Assembly (NCBI GenBank): GCA_019347675.1
Contig: JAHWKW010000023.1
Coordinates: 1-44,440, forward strand
Direction of reading: 5' to 3'
Source: Actinomycetota bacterium
Lineage (GTDB): Bacteria; Actinomycetota; Nitriliruptoria; Nitriliruptorales; JAHWKO01
DNA length: 44,440 nt
Part shown: piece after piece, positions 8,146 through 17,469 of the stretch
Position numbering within the stretch: the first letter of the stretch is position 1
Layout: every line of letters begins with the position of its first letter
Program-made: the position numbers and the translations under genes
The notes under the pieces: generated by a model
Databases searched by the model: none
What the model was told of the DNA's origin: nothing
Seen by the model: the letters and a program-made list of their open reading frames with translations, nothing else

Positions 8146-9186
8146 ATGAAAGCCGTCCGGCTGCACGCCTACGACGAGCGTCCTCAGGTCGAGGAGGTCG
8201 CCGAACCGCAGATCACCAACCCGTTCGATGTGATCGTTCGCATCGGCGGGGCGGGGCTGTGCCGCACGGACTGGCACATCATCGAGGGCCAGTGGCGCGA
8301 CAAGACCGGCATCGAGCTGCCGTACACGCTCGGCCACGAGAACGCCGGCCGGGTGCACGAGGTGGGCAGCGCCGTGGAACACATCCAGGTCGGCGATCCC
8401 GTCATCGTCCACCCGCTGAAGACCTGCGGTTTCTGCTTGGCGTGCCGATCCGGGGACGACATGCACTGCGACAACTCCGCCTTCCCCGGGATCGACACCG
8501 ACGGTGGGTTCGCCGAGCTGCTCAAGACCACCGCCCGCGCTGTGGTCACGTTGCCGGCCACGTTGGAACCCAAGGACGTGGCAGCGCACGCCGACGCTGG
8601 ACTGACCGCCTACCACGCCGTGAAGAAGGCGTCCCGGATGCTGTCGCCGGGTACCAGAGCCGTGATGATCGGCGCCGGGGGGCTCGGCCACATCGGGATC
8701 CAGGTCCTGCGCGCGCTGAGCGCCGCGGAGATCATCGTGGTCGACAAACGCGCCAGGACCCTCGACCTGGCGTTGCGGTGGGGCGCCGACCACACCGTCC
8801 TGGCCGACGGAACCCAGGTCGAACAGGTCAACGACCTCACCGACGGCCACGGCGCCGAGGCCGTCATCGACTTCGTCGGGGAGTTCGGGGCCGTCGAAGA
8901 CGGGGTGGCGATGCTGCGACCGCACGGACGGTACTACGTGGTCGGCTACGGCGACAGCCTCAAGATCCCGCTGATCGACGTGATCTCGACCGAGGTCAGC
9001 TTCGTCGGCAACCTCGTGGGCACCTACGTGGATCTGGTCGAGCTGATGACGCTGGCCGCGGCGGGCACCGTGACGCTGCACACCAACGAGTACCCGCTGG
9101 AGGCCTTCGACGACGCGCTCAGCGACCTCGTCGAAGACCGCATGCAAGGCCGCGGCATCTTGGTCCCGGCGGGCGCCGCGGCCTGA
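8146..9186 (+). CDS. Zinc-dependent alcohol dehydrogenase (MDR superfamily)
   Basis: A 346-residue medium-chain dehydrogenase. Catalytic zinc ligands are C39 in GLCRTDWH and H64/E65 in GHEN. The structural zinc site is present as CGFCLACRSGDDMHC (C-x2-C-x2-C-x7-C). The nucleotide-binding loop GAGGLGHIGIQ is followed by IIVVDKRA, whose acidic residue favours NAD(H) over NADP(H). The C-terminal region (EYPLEAFDDAL) is typical. The substrate cannot be told from sequence; primary or secondary alcohols are likely. GGGAGGA precedes the ATG. This gene is an insertion relative to the mycobacterial rnj-ftsK order. Confidence 0.9.
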   Translation: MKAVRLHAYDERPQVEEVAEPQITNPFDVIVRIGGAGLCRTDWHIIEGQWRDKTGIELPYTLGHENAGRVHEVGSAVEHIQVGDPVIVHPLKTCGFCLACRSGDDMHCDNSAFPGIDTDGGFAELLKTTARAVVTLPATLEPKDVAAHADAGLTAYHAVKKASRMLSPGTRAVMIGAGGLGHIGIQVLRALSAAEIIVVDKRARTLDLALRWGADHTVLADGTQVEQVNDLTDGHGAEAVIDFVGEFGAVEDGVAMLRPHGRYYVVGYGDSLKIPLIDVISTEVSFVGNLVGTYVDLVELMTLAAAGTVTLHTNEYPLEAFDDALSDLVEDRMQGRGILVPAGAAA

Positions 9187-9354
9187 GCAGCGGCTGCGGC
9201 CGAGGCGGGTGCTGGCCGGGTCTTGGTCCAGCGCGGCCCGCATCGGGCGGTGCTCCCATCACCGTGGTGGAACTACACGGTTGTTCCTTCGTGTTGCACG
9301 TGGCACCCTGTGTTGCTCGAGGCAACCGGATTTGCGCGACGTCGAGGGGGACAC

Positions 9355-11769
9355 GTGCCCACCACCACACGCACGCGGAAGCGGCAGGGGTCGTCGCGTC
9401 CGTCGGGCAAGGCCGCGGACCGTTCCGGACGTGCTCGCCGCGGTCGGCCGCGTCGCGGCGGTCCCGGCGCGGCCGCGCGCCTGACCCGTTGGGTCAAAAC
9501 CAGCCTCGGCGACCAGCGCGACGACGTCTACGGCGTCGGTCTCGTCCTGGTCGGGGTCCTGGCGGGCCTGGGCATGTACGCCGGTCAGGCCGGGGTGGTG
9601 GGCGCCACCGTCGATGCCCTGATGCGGGGGCTGTTCGGGGTCGTGGGCTACGCCGTCCCCCCCCTGCTGGTCTACGCCGGGTCCCAGCTGGTGATCGACG
9701 GTGCGGCCAAGGAGCGTGGTCGGCGCGCGATCGGTGTCGCTCTGCTGGCGGCGGCCGTCCTGGCCGCGTGGCACCTGTCCCGGGGGGTGCCGCCACCCAC
9801 CGGCGGGTACCGGGCGCTGTGGTCGGCGGGCGGCCTGGTCGGCTGGGCGTTGGCCCGGCCCCTGCAGCTGGCGGTCGGGATGTGGGGGGCGGCGGCGGTG
9901 TGCGCCGCCACCGGTCTCCTCGGCGGGTTGATCTTCACCAAGACCCCCGTCCACGCTGTCGGCCGGAAAACCGTCCGTACGGGGCGTTGGGTGCGCGACC
10001 GCGTGTCCGACGTCGCGCGCGAGGCCCGATCGGGACGCGGCCACACGGTCGACGTCACCGTCTCGGACGCGCCGAGCGGCGCTGACGACCAGGCGCCGGA
10101 CGACGTCGTCGAACGGGCCGTGCTGAAGCTCACTGAAGACACCACCTCGGGCGCAGACCTGGCCGATGCGGACCCGACCGCGCCGACGACCCCCCCCGCG
10201 ACCGCCCAGTCGGACGCCCCGCCGCAGACCCGACCGCGCCGTGCTACGCCGATCGAGCCACCCCGCGACGGCTGGGAGAGCTACCTCCTGCCTCCCCTCG
10301 ACCTGCTCCGCAGCGGGAAGGCCGCCAGCCAAGCCGCGGCCCACCGGCACGTGCAGGCGCAGGCCCGCGCCTTGCAGCACACCTTCGAGCAGTTCGGCGT
10401 GGACGCGGTCGTCGCCCGTACCTCGCGCGGCCCGACGGTGACCCGGTTCGAGGTCGAGCTGGGGCCGGGGGTGCAGGTGCGCAAGGTCGTCGGCCTCGGT
10501 GATGACATCGCCTACGCCCTGGCTGCCCCCGACGTCCGGATCGTCGCGCCGATCCCGGGCAAGTCCGCGATCGGGGTGGAGGTCCCCAACCGTGACCGTG
10601 ACCTGATCACTCTGCGTGACATCCTCGACAGCGACGAGGCGCGCCGCGATCCGCACCCGATGCGGGTCGCGTTCGGCGTCGACATCGCCGGTCAGCCGGC
10701 GTTGGCAAACCTCACCACCATGCCGCACCTGCTGATCTCGGGCGCGACGGGGGCCGGCAAGTCCGTGACCCTCAACGCGATGATCGCGTCGGTGGTGCTG
10801 CGGGCCCGTCCCGATCAGGTCCGCATGATCCTGGTCGACCCGAAGCGCGTGGAGCTCAACCACTACGAGGGCGCCCCGCACCTGCTCTCGCCGGTGATCA
10901 CCGACCCCAAGCGCGCAGCCATGTCGCTGGAGTGGGTCGTGAAGGAGATGGAACAGCGGTACGAGACGCTGGCACACCTCGGCTTCCGCAACATCGACGC
11001 CTACAACGACGCGGTCGCGGCCGGGGCGCTGGCGGATGGGCCCACGCCCGGCAGCGGTGCGCAGGCGGCGAATCACCGGCACATGCCGTACATCCTGGTT
11101 GTGATCGACGAGCTCGCCGACCTGATGTTGGTCGCGCCGCGCGACGTCGAAGAGGCGATCTGCCGCATCGCGCAGATGGCCCGCGCCGTCGGTATCCACC
11201 TGGTGATCGCCACGCAGCGGCCGTCGGTGGACGTGATCACCGGCCTGATCAAGGCCAACATCCCGTCACGGCTGGCCTTGGCGGTGGCCTCGCAGACCGA
11301 TTCGCGGACGATCCTCGATCAGGCGGGCGCCGAGAAGCTGGTCGGGCTGGGTGACATGCTGTTCCTACCGTCGAACCAGGGCAAGCCGGCGCGGCTACAG
11401 GGCTGCTTCGTGTCCGAAGCCGAGATCGACGCGGTCGTCGAGTTCTGCAAGACCCAGCGTCACGCCGACTACGTCGACGGGGTTCAGCAGGGCGCCACGG
11501 TCGACGTCGACGACGTCGACCTGTCAGAGGTGTCAGCCGACGATGACGACGAGGTGCTGGTGCTGAAGGCGATGGACCTGGTCGTGCGCTCCGGCTTGGG
11601 GTCCACGTCGATGCTGCAGCGCAAGCTCCGGATCGGGTTCGCGCGGGCCGGGCGACTGATGGACGAACTCGAGCAGCGGGGTGTCGTCGGCCCGTCCGAG
11701 GGATCCAAGGCCCGTGACGTGCTGATGGCCGTGGAGGAGTTGGACACGTTGCAGGAAGGGCGGGTCTGA
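9355..11769 (+). CDS. ftsK: DNA translocase FtsK/SpoIIIE
   Basis: An 804-residue septal DNA pump that clears chromosomes from the closing division site. The basic N-terminus is followed by about four membrane segments (about residues 55-200: YGVGLVLVGVLAGLGMYAG, FGVVGYAVPPLLVYAG, AIGVALLAAAVLAAW, MWGAAAVCAATGLLGG). An acidic Pro/Thr-rich linker comes next, then the RecA-like motor with Walker A GATGAGKS (463-470) and Walker B LVVIDELADLM (about 581-591). The gamma DNA-reading domain ends the protein (DEVLVLKAMDLVV...LGSTSMLQRKLRIGFARAGRLMDELE). The GTG at 9355 is chosen for the GAGGGGG before it and the lysine/arginine-rich start; upstream in-frame codons do not look coding. Confidence 0.93.
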   Translation: MPTTTRTRKRQGSSRPSGKAADRSGRARRGRPRRGGPGAAARLTRWVKTSLGDQRDDVYGVGLVLVGVLAGLGMYAGQAGVVGATVDALMRGLFGVVGYAVPPLLVYAGSQLVIDGAAKERGRRAIGVALLAAAVLAAWHLSRGVPPPTGGYRALWSAGGLVGWALARPLQLAVGMWGAAAVCAATGLLGGLIFTKTPVHAVGRKTVRTGRWVRDRVSDVAREARSGRGHTVDVTVSDAPSGADDQAPDDVVERAVLKLTEDTTSGADLADADPTAPTTPPATAQSDAPPQTRPRRATPIEPPRDGWESYLLPPLDLLRSGKAASQAAAHRHVQAQARALQHTFEQFGVDAVVARTSRGPTVTRFEVELGPGVQVRKVVGLGDDIAYALAAPDVRIVAPIPGKSAIGVEVPNRDRDLITLRDILDSDEARRDPHPMRVAFGVDIAGQPALANLTTMPHLLISGATGAGKSVTLNAMIASVVLRARPDQVRMILVDPKRVELNHYEGAPHLLSPVITDPKRAAMSLEWVVKEMEQRYETLAHLGFRNIDAYNDAVAAGALADGPTPGSGAQAANHRHMPYILVVIDELADLMLVAPRDVEEAICRIAQMARAVGIHLVIATQRPSVDVITGLIKANIPSRLALAVASQTDSRTILDQAGAEKLVGLGDMLFLPSNQGKPARLQGCFVSEAEIDAVVEFCKTQRHADYVDGVQQGATVDVDDVDLSEVSADDDDEVLVLKAMDLVVRSGLGSTSMLQRKLRIGFARAGRLMDELEQRGVVGPSEGSKARDVLMAVEELDTLQEGRV

Positions 11770-11779
11770 GCGGCGTCTG

Positions 11780-12154
11780 CTAACGCGGCCGCCACGAGCC
11801 GTCGGCCTGCGACCGCTCGCCGCGGAGCTGCTTCAAGGCGTTGGCGCCCGCAGCGACGACGCCCAGGCCAACCAAGCCGAGGAAGACCAGGCCCAGGATG
11901 TCCTGGGGATCGGTGAGGTCCAACGGGAACGGGGACTTATCGTCGCCGTCTTCCTCGCCGCCTTCCTCGCCGCCTTCCTCGCCGCCTTCCTCGCCGCCGG
12001 CCTCGCCGCCGCCTTCCTGCCCGCCCTGAGCTCCGGGGCTCGCCTCGCCGCCAGGGGACTGCGCCTCGGTCGCGGACGCGGGAAGGACCACCAACGCCGC
12101 AGCTGCCAGCATGACGGCAGCGAGAAGCCTTGCGGTTGCCAGCAGGCGACGCAT
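11780..12154 (-). CDS. Secreted or membrane protein with Gly-Glu tandem repeats
   Basis: A 124-residue protein with a signal peptide (RRLLATARLLAAVMLAAAALVVLPASATEAQ). A linker made of GGEE tetrapeptides (12-bp DNA repeats at about 11950-12010) follows. Then come SPFPLDLTDPQDI, one transmembrane helix (LGLVFLGLVGLGVVAAGANAL) and a basic tail (KQLRGERSQADGSWRPR). The topology suggests an acidic extracytoplasmic stalk anchored by a C-terminal helix with positive residues inside. It ends 10 bases from the convergent ftsK stop. No family is recognised. Confidence 0.55.
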   Translation of the reverse strand: MRRLLATARLLAAVMLAAAALVVLPASATEAQSPGGEASPGAQGGQEGGGEAGGEEGGEEGGEEGGEEDGDDKSPFPLDLTDPQDILGLVFLGLVGLGVVAAGANALKQLRGERSQADGSWRPR

Positions 12155-12187
12155 GACCGGGCAGGCTAGCAGCGCGGGTAGCCTGTC

Positions 12188-12275
12188 CGAACGCGACGGC
12201 GTTCGCCGAGCGCCGCCCGACTGCCCGTTGCCGACTGCCCGTTGCCCCACTGTCCGTTGCCCGACTGCGGGCTGG
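12188..12275. repeat. Inverted repeat and 14-15 bp tandem repeats between divergent genes
   Basis: CGAACGC (12188-12194) and GCGTTCG (12199-12205) form a 7-bp inverted repeat with a 4-base spacer; its half-site spacing does not fit a LexA box. From 12217 there are two perfect copies of CCGACTGCCCGTTG (12217-12230, 12231-12244), a diverged 15-base copy (12245-12259) and a partial fourth. They lie between the divergent starts at 12154 and 12323. A role is unknown. Confidence 0.7.
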
Positions 12276-12322
12276 ATGATCGAGCGCGACAAAGGTGGCC
12301 AGCCGACGGCGAAGGGACCATC

Positions 12323-13129
12323 GTGGCTTTTCAGCCCGACGAGATCGCGGGGGCGGCCGCGCGATTGCGGCAGGACACGGTCGCACTCCTCGACGACCTG
12401 GCCACCGAGCAGCTCGACCAAGAGGCACTGCCGGGGTGGTCGGTGGCGGACGTCTTCCGCCACTTGGCAGAGAGAGACCGCAGCATCGTGCTCGGCAAGC
12501 ACCTGCTCGACTTCCTGCCCGGCGCGTCTCCGACCGACCTCCAGCGTGGCAACGACCGAGCGCTGCAACGTCTGCGTGGCGCCTCCCGTTACCAGCTGCG
12601 GGAGGAACTACAGGTCTGGGGTCGCCGGCTGCAACGCCTGGTCGGGGCCGTCCCGCGGCCGCTGGCTCGCCTGCAGATCCCCACCATGTTCGGGACGGTG
12701 AGCATCGGCTGGTTCGCGACGACGCGGCTGTACGACGAATGGGTGCATCAGGACGACGTGCACCGGGTCGTTGGCGGCGACCAGCCACCGATGGACCGCC
12801 GGCTGCGCGAGCTGCTGGCTCACTTCCATCTCGCGGCCCTGCCTGCCCAGCCGCTGCGGTCGGTCGCCACCGGCGACGGGGTCGTCGAGGTGACCTTCAC
12901 GGACGCGCCCCGCCGCCCGACGTGGCGTTTCGACCTGGGCGAGCGCCGATTCGGCCCCCGGGTCACGGCCGAACCGACCGTCCACATCCGCTGCGACGTG
13001 GCGACGTGGTGCCTGATCGCTGCGGACCGCATCGAGTGGGAGGACGCCGAGTCTGGCGGCGACCTACGCCTCGACGGTGACGACCGTGCGGCAGCGACCG
13101 CGGTCCTGGATGCGGTGCGAGTCGTCTGA
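12323..13129 (+). CDS. DinB-like / maleylpyruvate isomerase-family protein
   Basis: A 268-residue protein with an N-terminal four-helix DinB-type fold (ALPGWSVADVFRHLAERDRSI at about residues 38-58, then WFATTRLYDEWVHQDDVHRVVG at about 130-150). A C-terminal SCP2-like half follows (VEVTFTDAP...WRFDLG...PTVHIRCDVATWCLIAADRIEWEDA). This two-part layout is the actinobacterial TIGR03083 type, often linked to mycothiol-dependent reactions. Metal-ligand histidines can be proposed (H53; H143 in EWVHQDD), but the full triad is not certain. The GTG at 12323 is chosen where the conserved part begins. The substrate is unknown. Confidence 0.75.
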   Translation: MAFQPDEIAGAAARLRQDTVALLDDLATEQLDQEALPGWSVADVFRHLAERDRSIVLGKHLLDFLPGASPTDLQRGNDRALQRLRGASRYQLREELQVWGRRLQRLVGAVPRPLARLQIPTMFGTVSIGWFATTRLYDEWVHQDDVHRVVGGDQPPMDRRLRELLAHFHLAALPAQPLRSVATGDGVVEVTFTDAPRRPTWRFDLGERRFGPRVTAEPTVHIRCDVATWCLIAADRIEWEDAESGGDLRLDGDDRAAATAVLDAVRVV

Positions 13130-13183
13130 CGGCATCCGCGGCTTCGTCCCGGCTGTCGCGTACGCTCCGCGCGGAGGAGAGCC

Positions 13184-13984
13184 GTGTCGATCGGGATCGG
13201 CGACGCCCTGCGGGGCGCACGCGAGGAGCAGGGACGCACGATCGAGGAGGCGTCCCGGGCGACCCGTGTCCGCGGCGACTACCTACGAGCGCTGGAGGAC
13301 GAGGATTTCGCCCGGCTCGGGGGGGACGTCTACGCCAAGGGTTTCCTGAGCGCGTACGCCCGCTTCCTCGGACTGGATCCCGATCCCCTCCTGGAGCGCT
13401 ACCGGCAGCAGGTCGAGCGGACCGGGTACGACGCGCACGAGCTGGTGGTGCACCCCGTCGCCAAGCCACCACGCCAGGGCCTGCCGAACTGGGTGGTTTG
13501 GGCCGCGGTATCGGTGACTGTGCTGCTAGCCGCGCTCGCTGTCGTGGGTCTGGTCGGCGGCCGCACCCCGCAGCGCGCGATGCAACCCGAGCCGGCCGCG
13601 ACCGCGTCGCCGACCACGAACGGCGCGGGCGAACCGTCGCCGACCGAGACGCCGAGCCCGACACCGTCGCCGACCCCGACCAGCGTTGACCTCACGATCC
13701 TCTACGAGGACCGATCGTGGACGCTGGTGCGTCTGGCAGGGCCGACCGGGCAGAAGGTGCTCGAGGAGACCGTCGAGGCCGGTCAGAACCGCTCGTTCGA
13801 ACATCCGCAGGCCGTGTACCTGCACGTCGGCGACGCCGGTGCTGTCCGTCTGGTGCTCAACGGCGAGAACGTGGGCAGCCCCGGTCCTCGCGGCCAGATC
13901 TGGAGAGGTACCTGCACCAGCGAGGGTTGCCGCTCCCTGGAGGAGTCGACCCCGGCCGACGCTGCGCCTGGCCCCCGCGGGTAG
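13184..13984 (+). CDS. RodZ-like membrane protein with HTH and DUF4115 domains
   Basis: A 266-residue protein with an N-terminal Cro/C1-type helix-turn-helix (IGDALRGAREEQGRTIEEAS...VRGDYLRALEDEDFARL, about residues 5-50). A single transmembrane helix lies at about 102-124 (WVVWAAVSVTVLLAALAVVGLVGG). A Pro/Ser/Thr-rich linker and a C-terminal DUF4115-like domain follow (VDLTILYEDRSWTLVRLAG...VLEETVEAGQNRSFEHPQAVYLHVGDAGAVRLVLNG). This is the RodZ architecture: a cytoplasmic MreB-binding HTH plus an outside beta domain. The GTG start has GGAGGAG 4 bases before it. The position upstream of rimO and pgsA is usual in actinobacteria. A role in cell shape is inferred from the family. Confidence 0.82.
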   Translation: MSIGIGDALRGAREEQGRTIEEASRATRVRGDYLRALEDEDFARLGGDVYAKGFLSAYARFLGLDPDPLLERYRQQVERTGYDAHELVVHPVAKPPRQGLPNWVVWAAVSVTVLLAALAVVGLVGGRTPQRAMQPEPAATASPTTNGAGEPSPTETPSPTPSPTPTSVDLTILYEDRSWTLVRLAGPTGQKVLEETVEAGQNRSFEHPQAVYLHVGDAGAVRLVLNGENVGSPGPRGQIWRGTCTSEGCRSLEESTPADAAPGPRG

Positions 13985-14031
13985 GCTGGCATCGCCGGTT
14001 CCGGCAGGCCACCACGGGAGACCGCCCGCCC

Positions 14032-15498
14032 ATGCCCGCTGTCCCGACCGTCGCGATCGTGACGCTGGGCTGTGCGCGAAACGAGGTCGACAGCGATCAG
14101 CTCGCCGGGTCGCTGGTCGACGCTGGGTACCGCCACGTCGACGATCCGCGCGGTGCCGACGTCGTGCTGGTCAACACCTGCACGTTCATCACGCCGGCGT
14201 CGCAGGAGTCGGTCGACACGGTGCTGGCCGCCTGCGACCTGAAAGAGGGTGGGACCCGGGCGGTTCTGGTCGTGGGCTGCATGGCGGAGCGGTACCGCGA
14301 CGAGCTCGCCGCCGAACTCCCAGAGGCCGATGCCGTGGTGGGTTTCGGAGCCTACCCGCGACTGCCCCAGATCGTCGCCGACGTCCTCGCTGGCCGGCCC
14401 GTCGCGCGGTTCGCCGGCGCCGCCCCCAACGCCACGGCGCGCAACGCCACACGCTTGAGCGCAGCACGCCTCCCGCTACTCCCCGTGGACGGTTCGCGTC
14501 GCGGGTACCAGGCGCAAGACGCCTTGGACCGCATCCCGCCGAGCGGCCCACAGGCCTCGTTCCGGTCGTCGGGGGTCGATCGGCCGTGGGCCTACCTGAA
14601 GATCGCCAGCGGCTGCGACCGGGCGTGCACGTTCTGTGCCATCCCGTCGTGGCGTGGCCGGTTCCGTTCGCGCCCGCTCGCCGAGGTCGTCGCCGAAGCC
14701 GAGTGGCTGGTCGACCGTGGCGCACGGGAGCTGGTGCTGGTCAGCGAGAACACCACTTCGTGGGGCAAGGACCTGCCCGGCGGCCGGAGCCGGCAGGTCG
14801 CGCTGCTCGTGCGGCTGTCCGCTATCGACCGTCTGGAGCGGATCCGGCTGGTGTACCTGCAGCCAGCCGAGCTGCAACGGCCGCTGGTCGAAGCGATCGC
14901 GCAGCTGCCCAAGGTCGCCTCGTACTTCGACCTGTCGCTGCAGCACGTGTCCGCCGGTGTGCTGGCGCGCATGGCCCGCAGCGGGTCCTCGGGGCGCTGG
15001 CGTGCGCTGGTGGCCGAGGTCCGCGACCTGGACCCCGACGCGGTGTTCCGTTCGTCGTTCATCGTCGGTTTCCCCGGTGAGACCGACGCCGACCACCGCC
15101 AACTCATGACCTTCCTCGAAGACCAACGCCTGGACTGGGTCGGCCTGTTCGCGTTCAGCCCACAGGACGGAACGCCCGCCGCCGCGTTCACCGAGCAGGT
15201 CCCGGGGCACCTGGTCCACACCCGGCTGAACGAGCTCGTCGACCTGCAGGAGAGGGTCGCCGAGGACGCCGCACGCCGCTTCGTGGGTCGACGTCTGCGA
15301 GCCACCGTTGAGGGCGTCTTCGACGGCGTCTGCGTCGCGCGCTCGTACCGGGAAGCACCGGACACCGACGGCGACATCCGGTTGGTGGCAACCGACGGGG
15401 TCCCGGTGACCGTCCCGACCGGCCGCACGATCGGCGTGGACGTCGTCGCGGCCGACGGTGTGGATCTCGTCGCGATCCCACATCTGTCCGATGCCTGA
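14032..15498 (+). CDS. rimO: Ribosomal protein S12 methylthiotransferase
   Basis: A 488-residue radical-SAM methylthiotransferase. The N-terminal UPF0004 domain has the three cluster cysteines C14 (LGCARNEVDSDQL), C50 (VNTCTFI) and C83 (VVGCMAE). The radical-SAM cluster is C195-x3-C199-x2-C202 (CDRACTFC). A TRAM domain ends the protein. RimO modifies an aspartate of ribosomal protein S12. LGCARNEVDS rather than MiaB's GCQMNEHDS separates it from the paralogue at 26.9 kb. An insert of about 40 residues (about 125-170) between the first two domains is somewhat long. Its stop overlaps the pgsA start by 8 bases, so translation is coupled. Confidence 0.93.
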   Translation: MPAVPTVAIVTLGCARNEVDSDQLAGSLVDAGYRHVDDPRGADVVLVNTCTFITPASQESVDTVLAACDLKEGGTRAVLVVGCMAERYRDELAAELPEADAVVGFGAYPRLPQIVADVLAGRPVARFAGAAPNATARNATRLSAARLPLLPVDGSRRGYQAQDALDRIPPSGPQASFRSSGVDRPWAYLKIASGCDRACTFCAIPSWRGRFRSRPLAEVVAEAEWLVDRGARELVLVSENTTSWGKDLPGGRSRQVALLVRLSAIDRLERIRLVYLQPAELQRPLVEAIAQLPKVASYFDLSLQHVSAGVLARMARSGSSGRWRALVAEVRDLDPDAVFRSSFIVGFPGETDADHRQLMTFLEDQRLDWVGLFAFSPQDGTPAAAFTEQVPGHLVHTRLNELVDLQERVAEDAARRFVGRRLRATVEGVFDGVCVARSYREAPDTDGDIRLVATDGVPVTVPTGRTIGVDVVAADGVDLVAIPHLSDA

Positions 15499-16189
15499 GC
15501 AGCTGTCCGGCAACGGCGACGCCGACGCCGATCCCGGCGGTCACGTCGAGGTCGTCGGGTCGCACAACACCGGCGGTTCGCACCGGTCGGGCCTGTTCAA
15601 CGCAGGGCAGCTGCGTTCCGAGCGGGCACGGCCCTGGTTGAACGTCCCGAACCTCCTCACCGGGCTGCGACTGCTGCTGATCCCGGTCATCCTGGGGCTA
15701 CTGATCGTCGGATCGCACGTGGCGAGCTGGTGGGCGTTCGCCACGTTCGTCTTCGCGGCTCTCACCGACACCGTCGACGGCTGGGTGGCCCGCCGTTGGC
15801 ACGGTGTCACGCGCTGGGGGCAGCTCGCCGACCCGATCGCCGACAAGCTCCTGATCATCGGAACGCTGTCGGCGCTGGCGGCGCTCAATCGGCTGCCGTG
15901 GTGGGCGGTGATCGTGATCGCGTTCCGCGAGGTGGGGGTGACGCTGCTGCGGGTCCGCCTGATCGAGCATCACGAGGCCGTCATGCCCGCCAGCAGGTGG
16001 GGGAAGGCCAAGACGCTGTCGCAGGTGATCGCGGTGGCCCTGTTCCTCCTGCCGGCCGTGGCCGAGATGATCCGGGTCACGGCCCTCTACATCGCCGTCG
16101 GCCTGACCGTCGTGTCCGGCATCGACTACGCGTTCCGTGCGGGTCGGCTGGTGCGGGACGAGGAGTCGGACGACGAGCCGTCGCAGTGA
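15491..16189 (+). CDS. pgsA: CDP-alcohol phosphatidyltransferase (phosphatidylglycerophosphate synthase type)
   Basis: A 232-residue integral membrane enzyme. The family signature D-x2-DG-x2-AR-x8-G-x3-D-x3-D is complete: DTVDGWVARRWHGVTRWGQLADPIADK. About six hydrophobic segments follow the NVPNLLTGLRLLLIPVILGL start. The first 45 residues are hydrophilic and non-conserved. It probably joins CDP-diacylglycerol and glycerol-3-phosphate to make phosphatidylglycerophosphate. The position between rimO and cinA matches pgsA3 in mycobacteria. The ATG overlaps the end of rimO by 8 bases, and its own stop overlaps cinA by 4. Confidence 0.9.
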   Translation: MPEQLSGNGDADADPGGHVEVVGSHNTGGSHRSGLFNAGQLRSERARPWLNVPNLLTGLRLLLIPVILGLLIVGSHVASWWAFATFVFAALTDTVDGWVARRWHGVTRWGQLADPIADKLLIIGTLSALAALNRLPWWAVIVIAFREVGVTLLRVRLIEHHEAVMPASRWGKAKTLSQVIAVALFLLPAVAEMIRVTALYIAVGLTVVSGIDYAFRAGRLVRDEESDDEPSQ

Positions 16190-17469
16190 AGGCGGGGATC
16201 TGCTCGGTGGGGACCGAGCTGGTGATCGGCGAGACGACCGACACCAACGCCGCGTGGCTCGCCCGGCGGCTGGTCGAGGTGGGCGCCCAGATGACCGCCA
16301 CCGTGACCGTCCCCGACGACCACGCCACGATCGTCGATGCGCTGCGCTGGCTCGTCGAGCGCTGCGACGCCGTCGTCGTCGGTGGGGGACTGGGTCCCAC
16401 CCCCGACGACCTCACGCGTGCCGTCGTCGCCGAGGTGGCGGGCGTCGCGCTCGAACGGCGGCCCGACCTGGTGTCCGCCATCGAAGGTGTCTTCGCCCGC
16501 CACGGGGAACACATGGAGCCAGCCAACCTGCAGCAGGCCGACCTGCCGGCCGGAGCGACCGCGTTGGAACCGGTCGGAACCGCGCCGGGATTCACGGTCG
16601 AGGTTGCGCGCGGCGCGGGCCGGCCGTGCGTGGTGTACGCGGTCCCCGGCGTCCCCCACGAGCTGCGCGCCATGGTCGAACGCGATGTGCTCCCCGACCT
16701 GCTGCGACGGGGCGGAACCGTTGCGACGGTGAGCCGTACCGTGCACGTCACGGGGATGGGAGAGTCGGCGGTCGCCGAGGCCCTCGCGGAGGTCGTTGAG
16801 GCCGCCGAGCGTGTGCAGTTGGCGTTCCTGGCGGGACCCGACGATGTCCGCGTGAAGGTCACGGCGTCCGCCGACGATCCCGGGGCGGCTCAACGTCGCG
16901 TCGAGCCGGTCGTGCAGGAGGTCGTGCGTCGGCTCGGGGACCGTGTGGCGGGAGTTGACGAGGAGGACGTCGCGGAGCAGGTCGCGCGGCTGCTACGGTT
17001 GACCGGTCTGACCGTGGCGACCGCAGAGTCGTGCACCGCCGGCGGGGTCGCGGCCCGCCTGGCGCGGATCCCCGGCGCCAGCGACTTCCTCCGGGGCGGC
17101 CTGGTGGCCTACACCACCGACGTGAAGTCCGACGTGCTGGGCGTCCCGCAGACGGTGCTGGATGAGCACGGCCCGGTGGCCGCGCCGACCAGTGAGGCCA
17201 TGGCGCGCCGTGTCCGCGAGCTGTTCGCTGCCGACCTCGGGGTCGCCGTGACGTGCGTGGCGGGACCGTCCCGACAGGGCGGACGCCCGGTCGGGACGGT
17301 GATCTGGGCGCTGGCCTGCCGCGACGGTGACGTGGATCACCGGGAGGTGCACCTGCCCGGCGACCGGGAAACCGTCGGCCTGCGCGCCACAGGGGCGGTG
17401 CTGCACGCACTCCGCCGGCACCTGGCGCAACGGGTCCATGCGTGGTCCGGCCTGTCGGACGGGCGCTGA
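16186..17469 (+). CDS. cinA: CinA-like competence/damage-inducible protein with NMN amidase domain
   Basis: A 427-residue protein with two domains. Residues 1-170 or so are MoaB/CinA-N (GICSVGTELVIGETTDTNAAWLA; VVGGGLGPTPDDLTR), and the C-terminal part is the nicotinamide-nucleotide amidase domain (TVATAESCTAGGVAARLARIPGASDFLRGGLVAYT, containing the catalytic serine in AESCT). It recycles NMN to NaMN and may cleave ADP-ribose. In many actinobacteria and Firmicutes, cinA lies near recA, as here (1.7 kb away). The GTG at 16186 overlaps the pgsA stop. Confidence 0.92.
   Translation: MKAGICSVGTELVIGETTDTNAAWLARRLVEVGAQMTATVTVPDDHATIVDALRWLVERCDAVVVGGGLGPTPDDLTRAVVAEVAGVALERRPDLVSAIEGVFARHGEHMEPANLQQADLPAGATALEPVGTAPGFTVEVARGAGRPCVVYAVPGVPHELRAMVERDVLPDLLRRGGTVATVSRTVHVTGMGESAVAEALAEVVEAAERVQLAFLAGPDDVRVKVTASADDPGAAQRRVEPVVQEVVRRLGDRVAGVDEEDVAEQVARLLRLTGLTVATAESCTAGGVAARLARIPGASDFLRGGLVAYTTDVKSDVLGVPQTVLDEHGPVAAPTSEAMARRVRELFAADLGVAVTCVAGPSRQGGRPVGTVIWALACRDGDVDHREVHLPGDRETVGLRATGAVLHALRRHLAQRVHAWSGLSDGR

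Noticed and set aside
12188-12205. CGAACGC...GCGTTCG as a LexA box
   Set aside because: The GAAC and GTTC halves are eight bases apart, not four.
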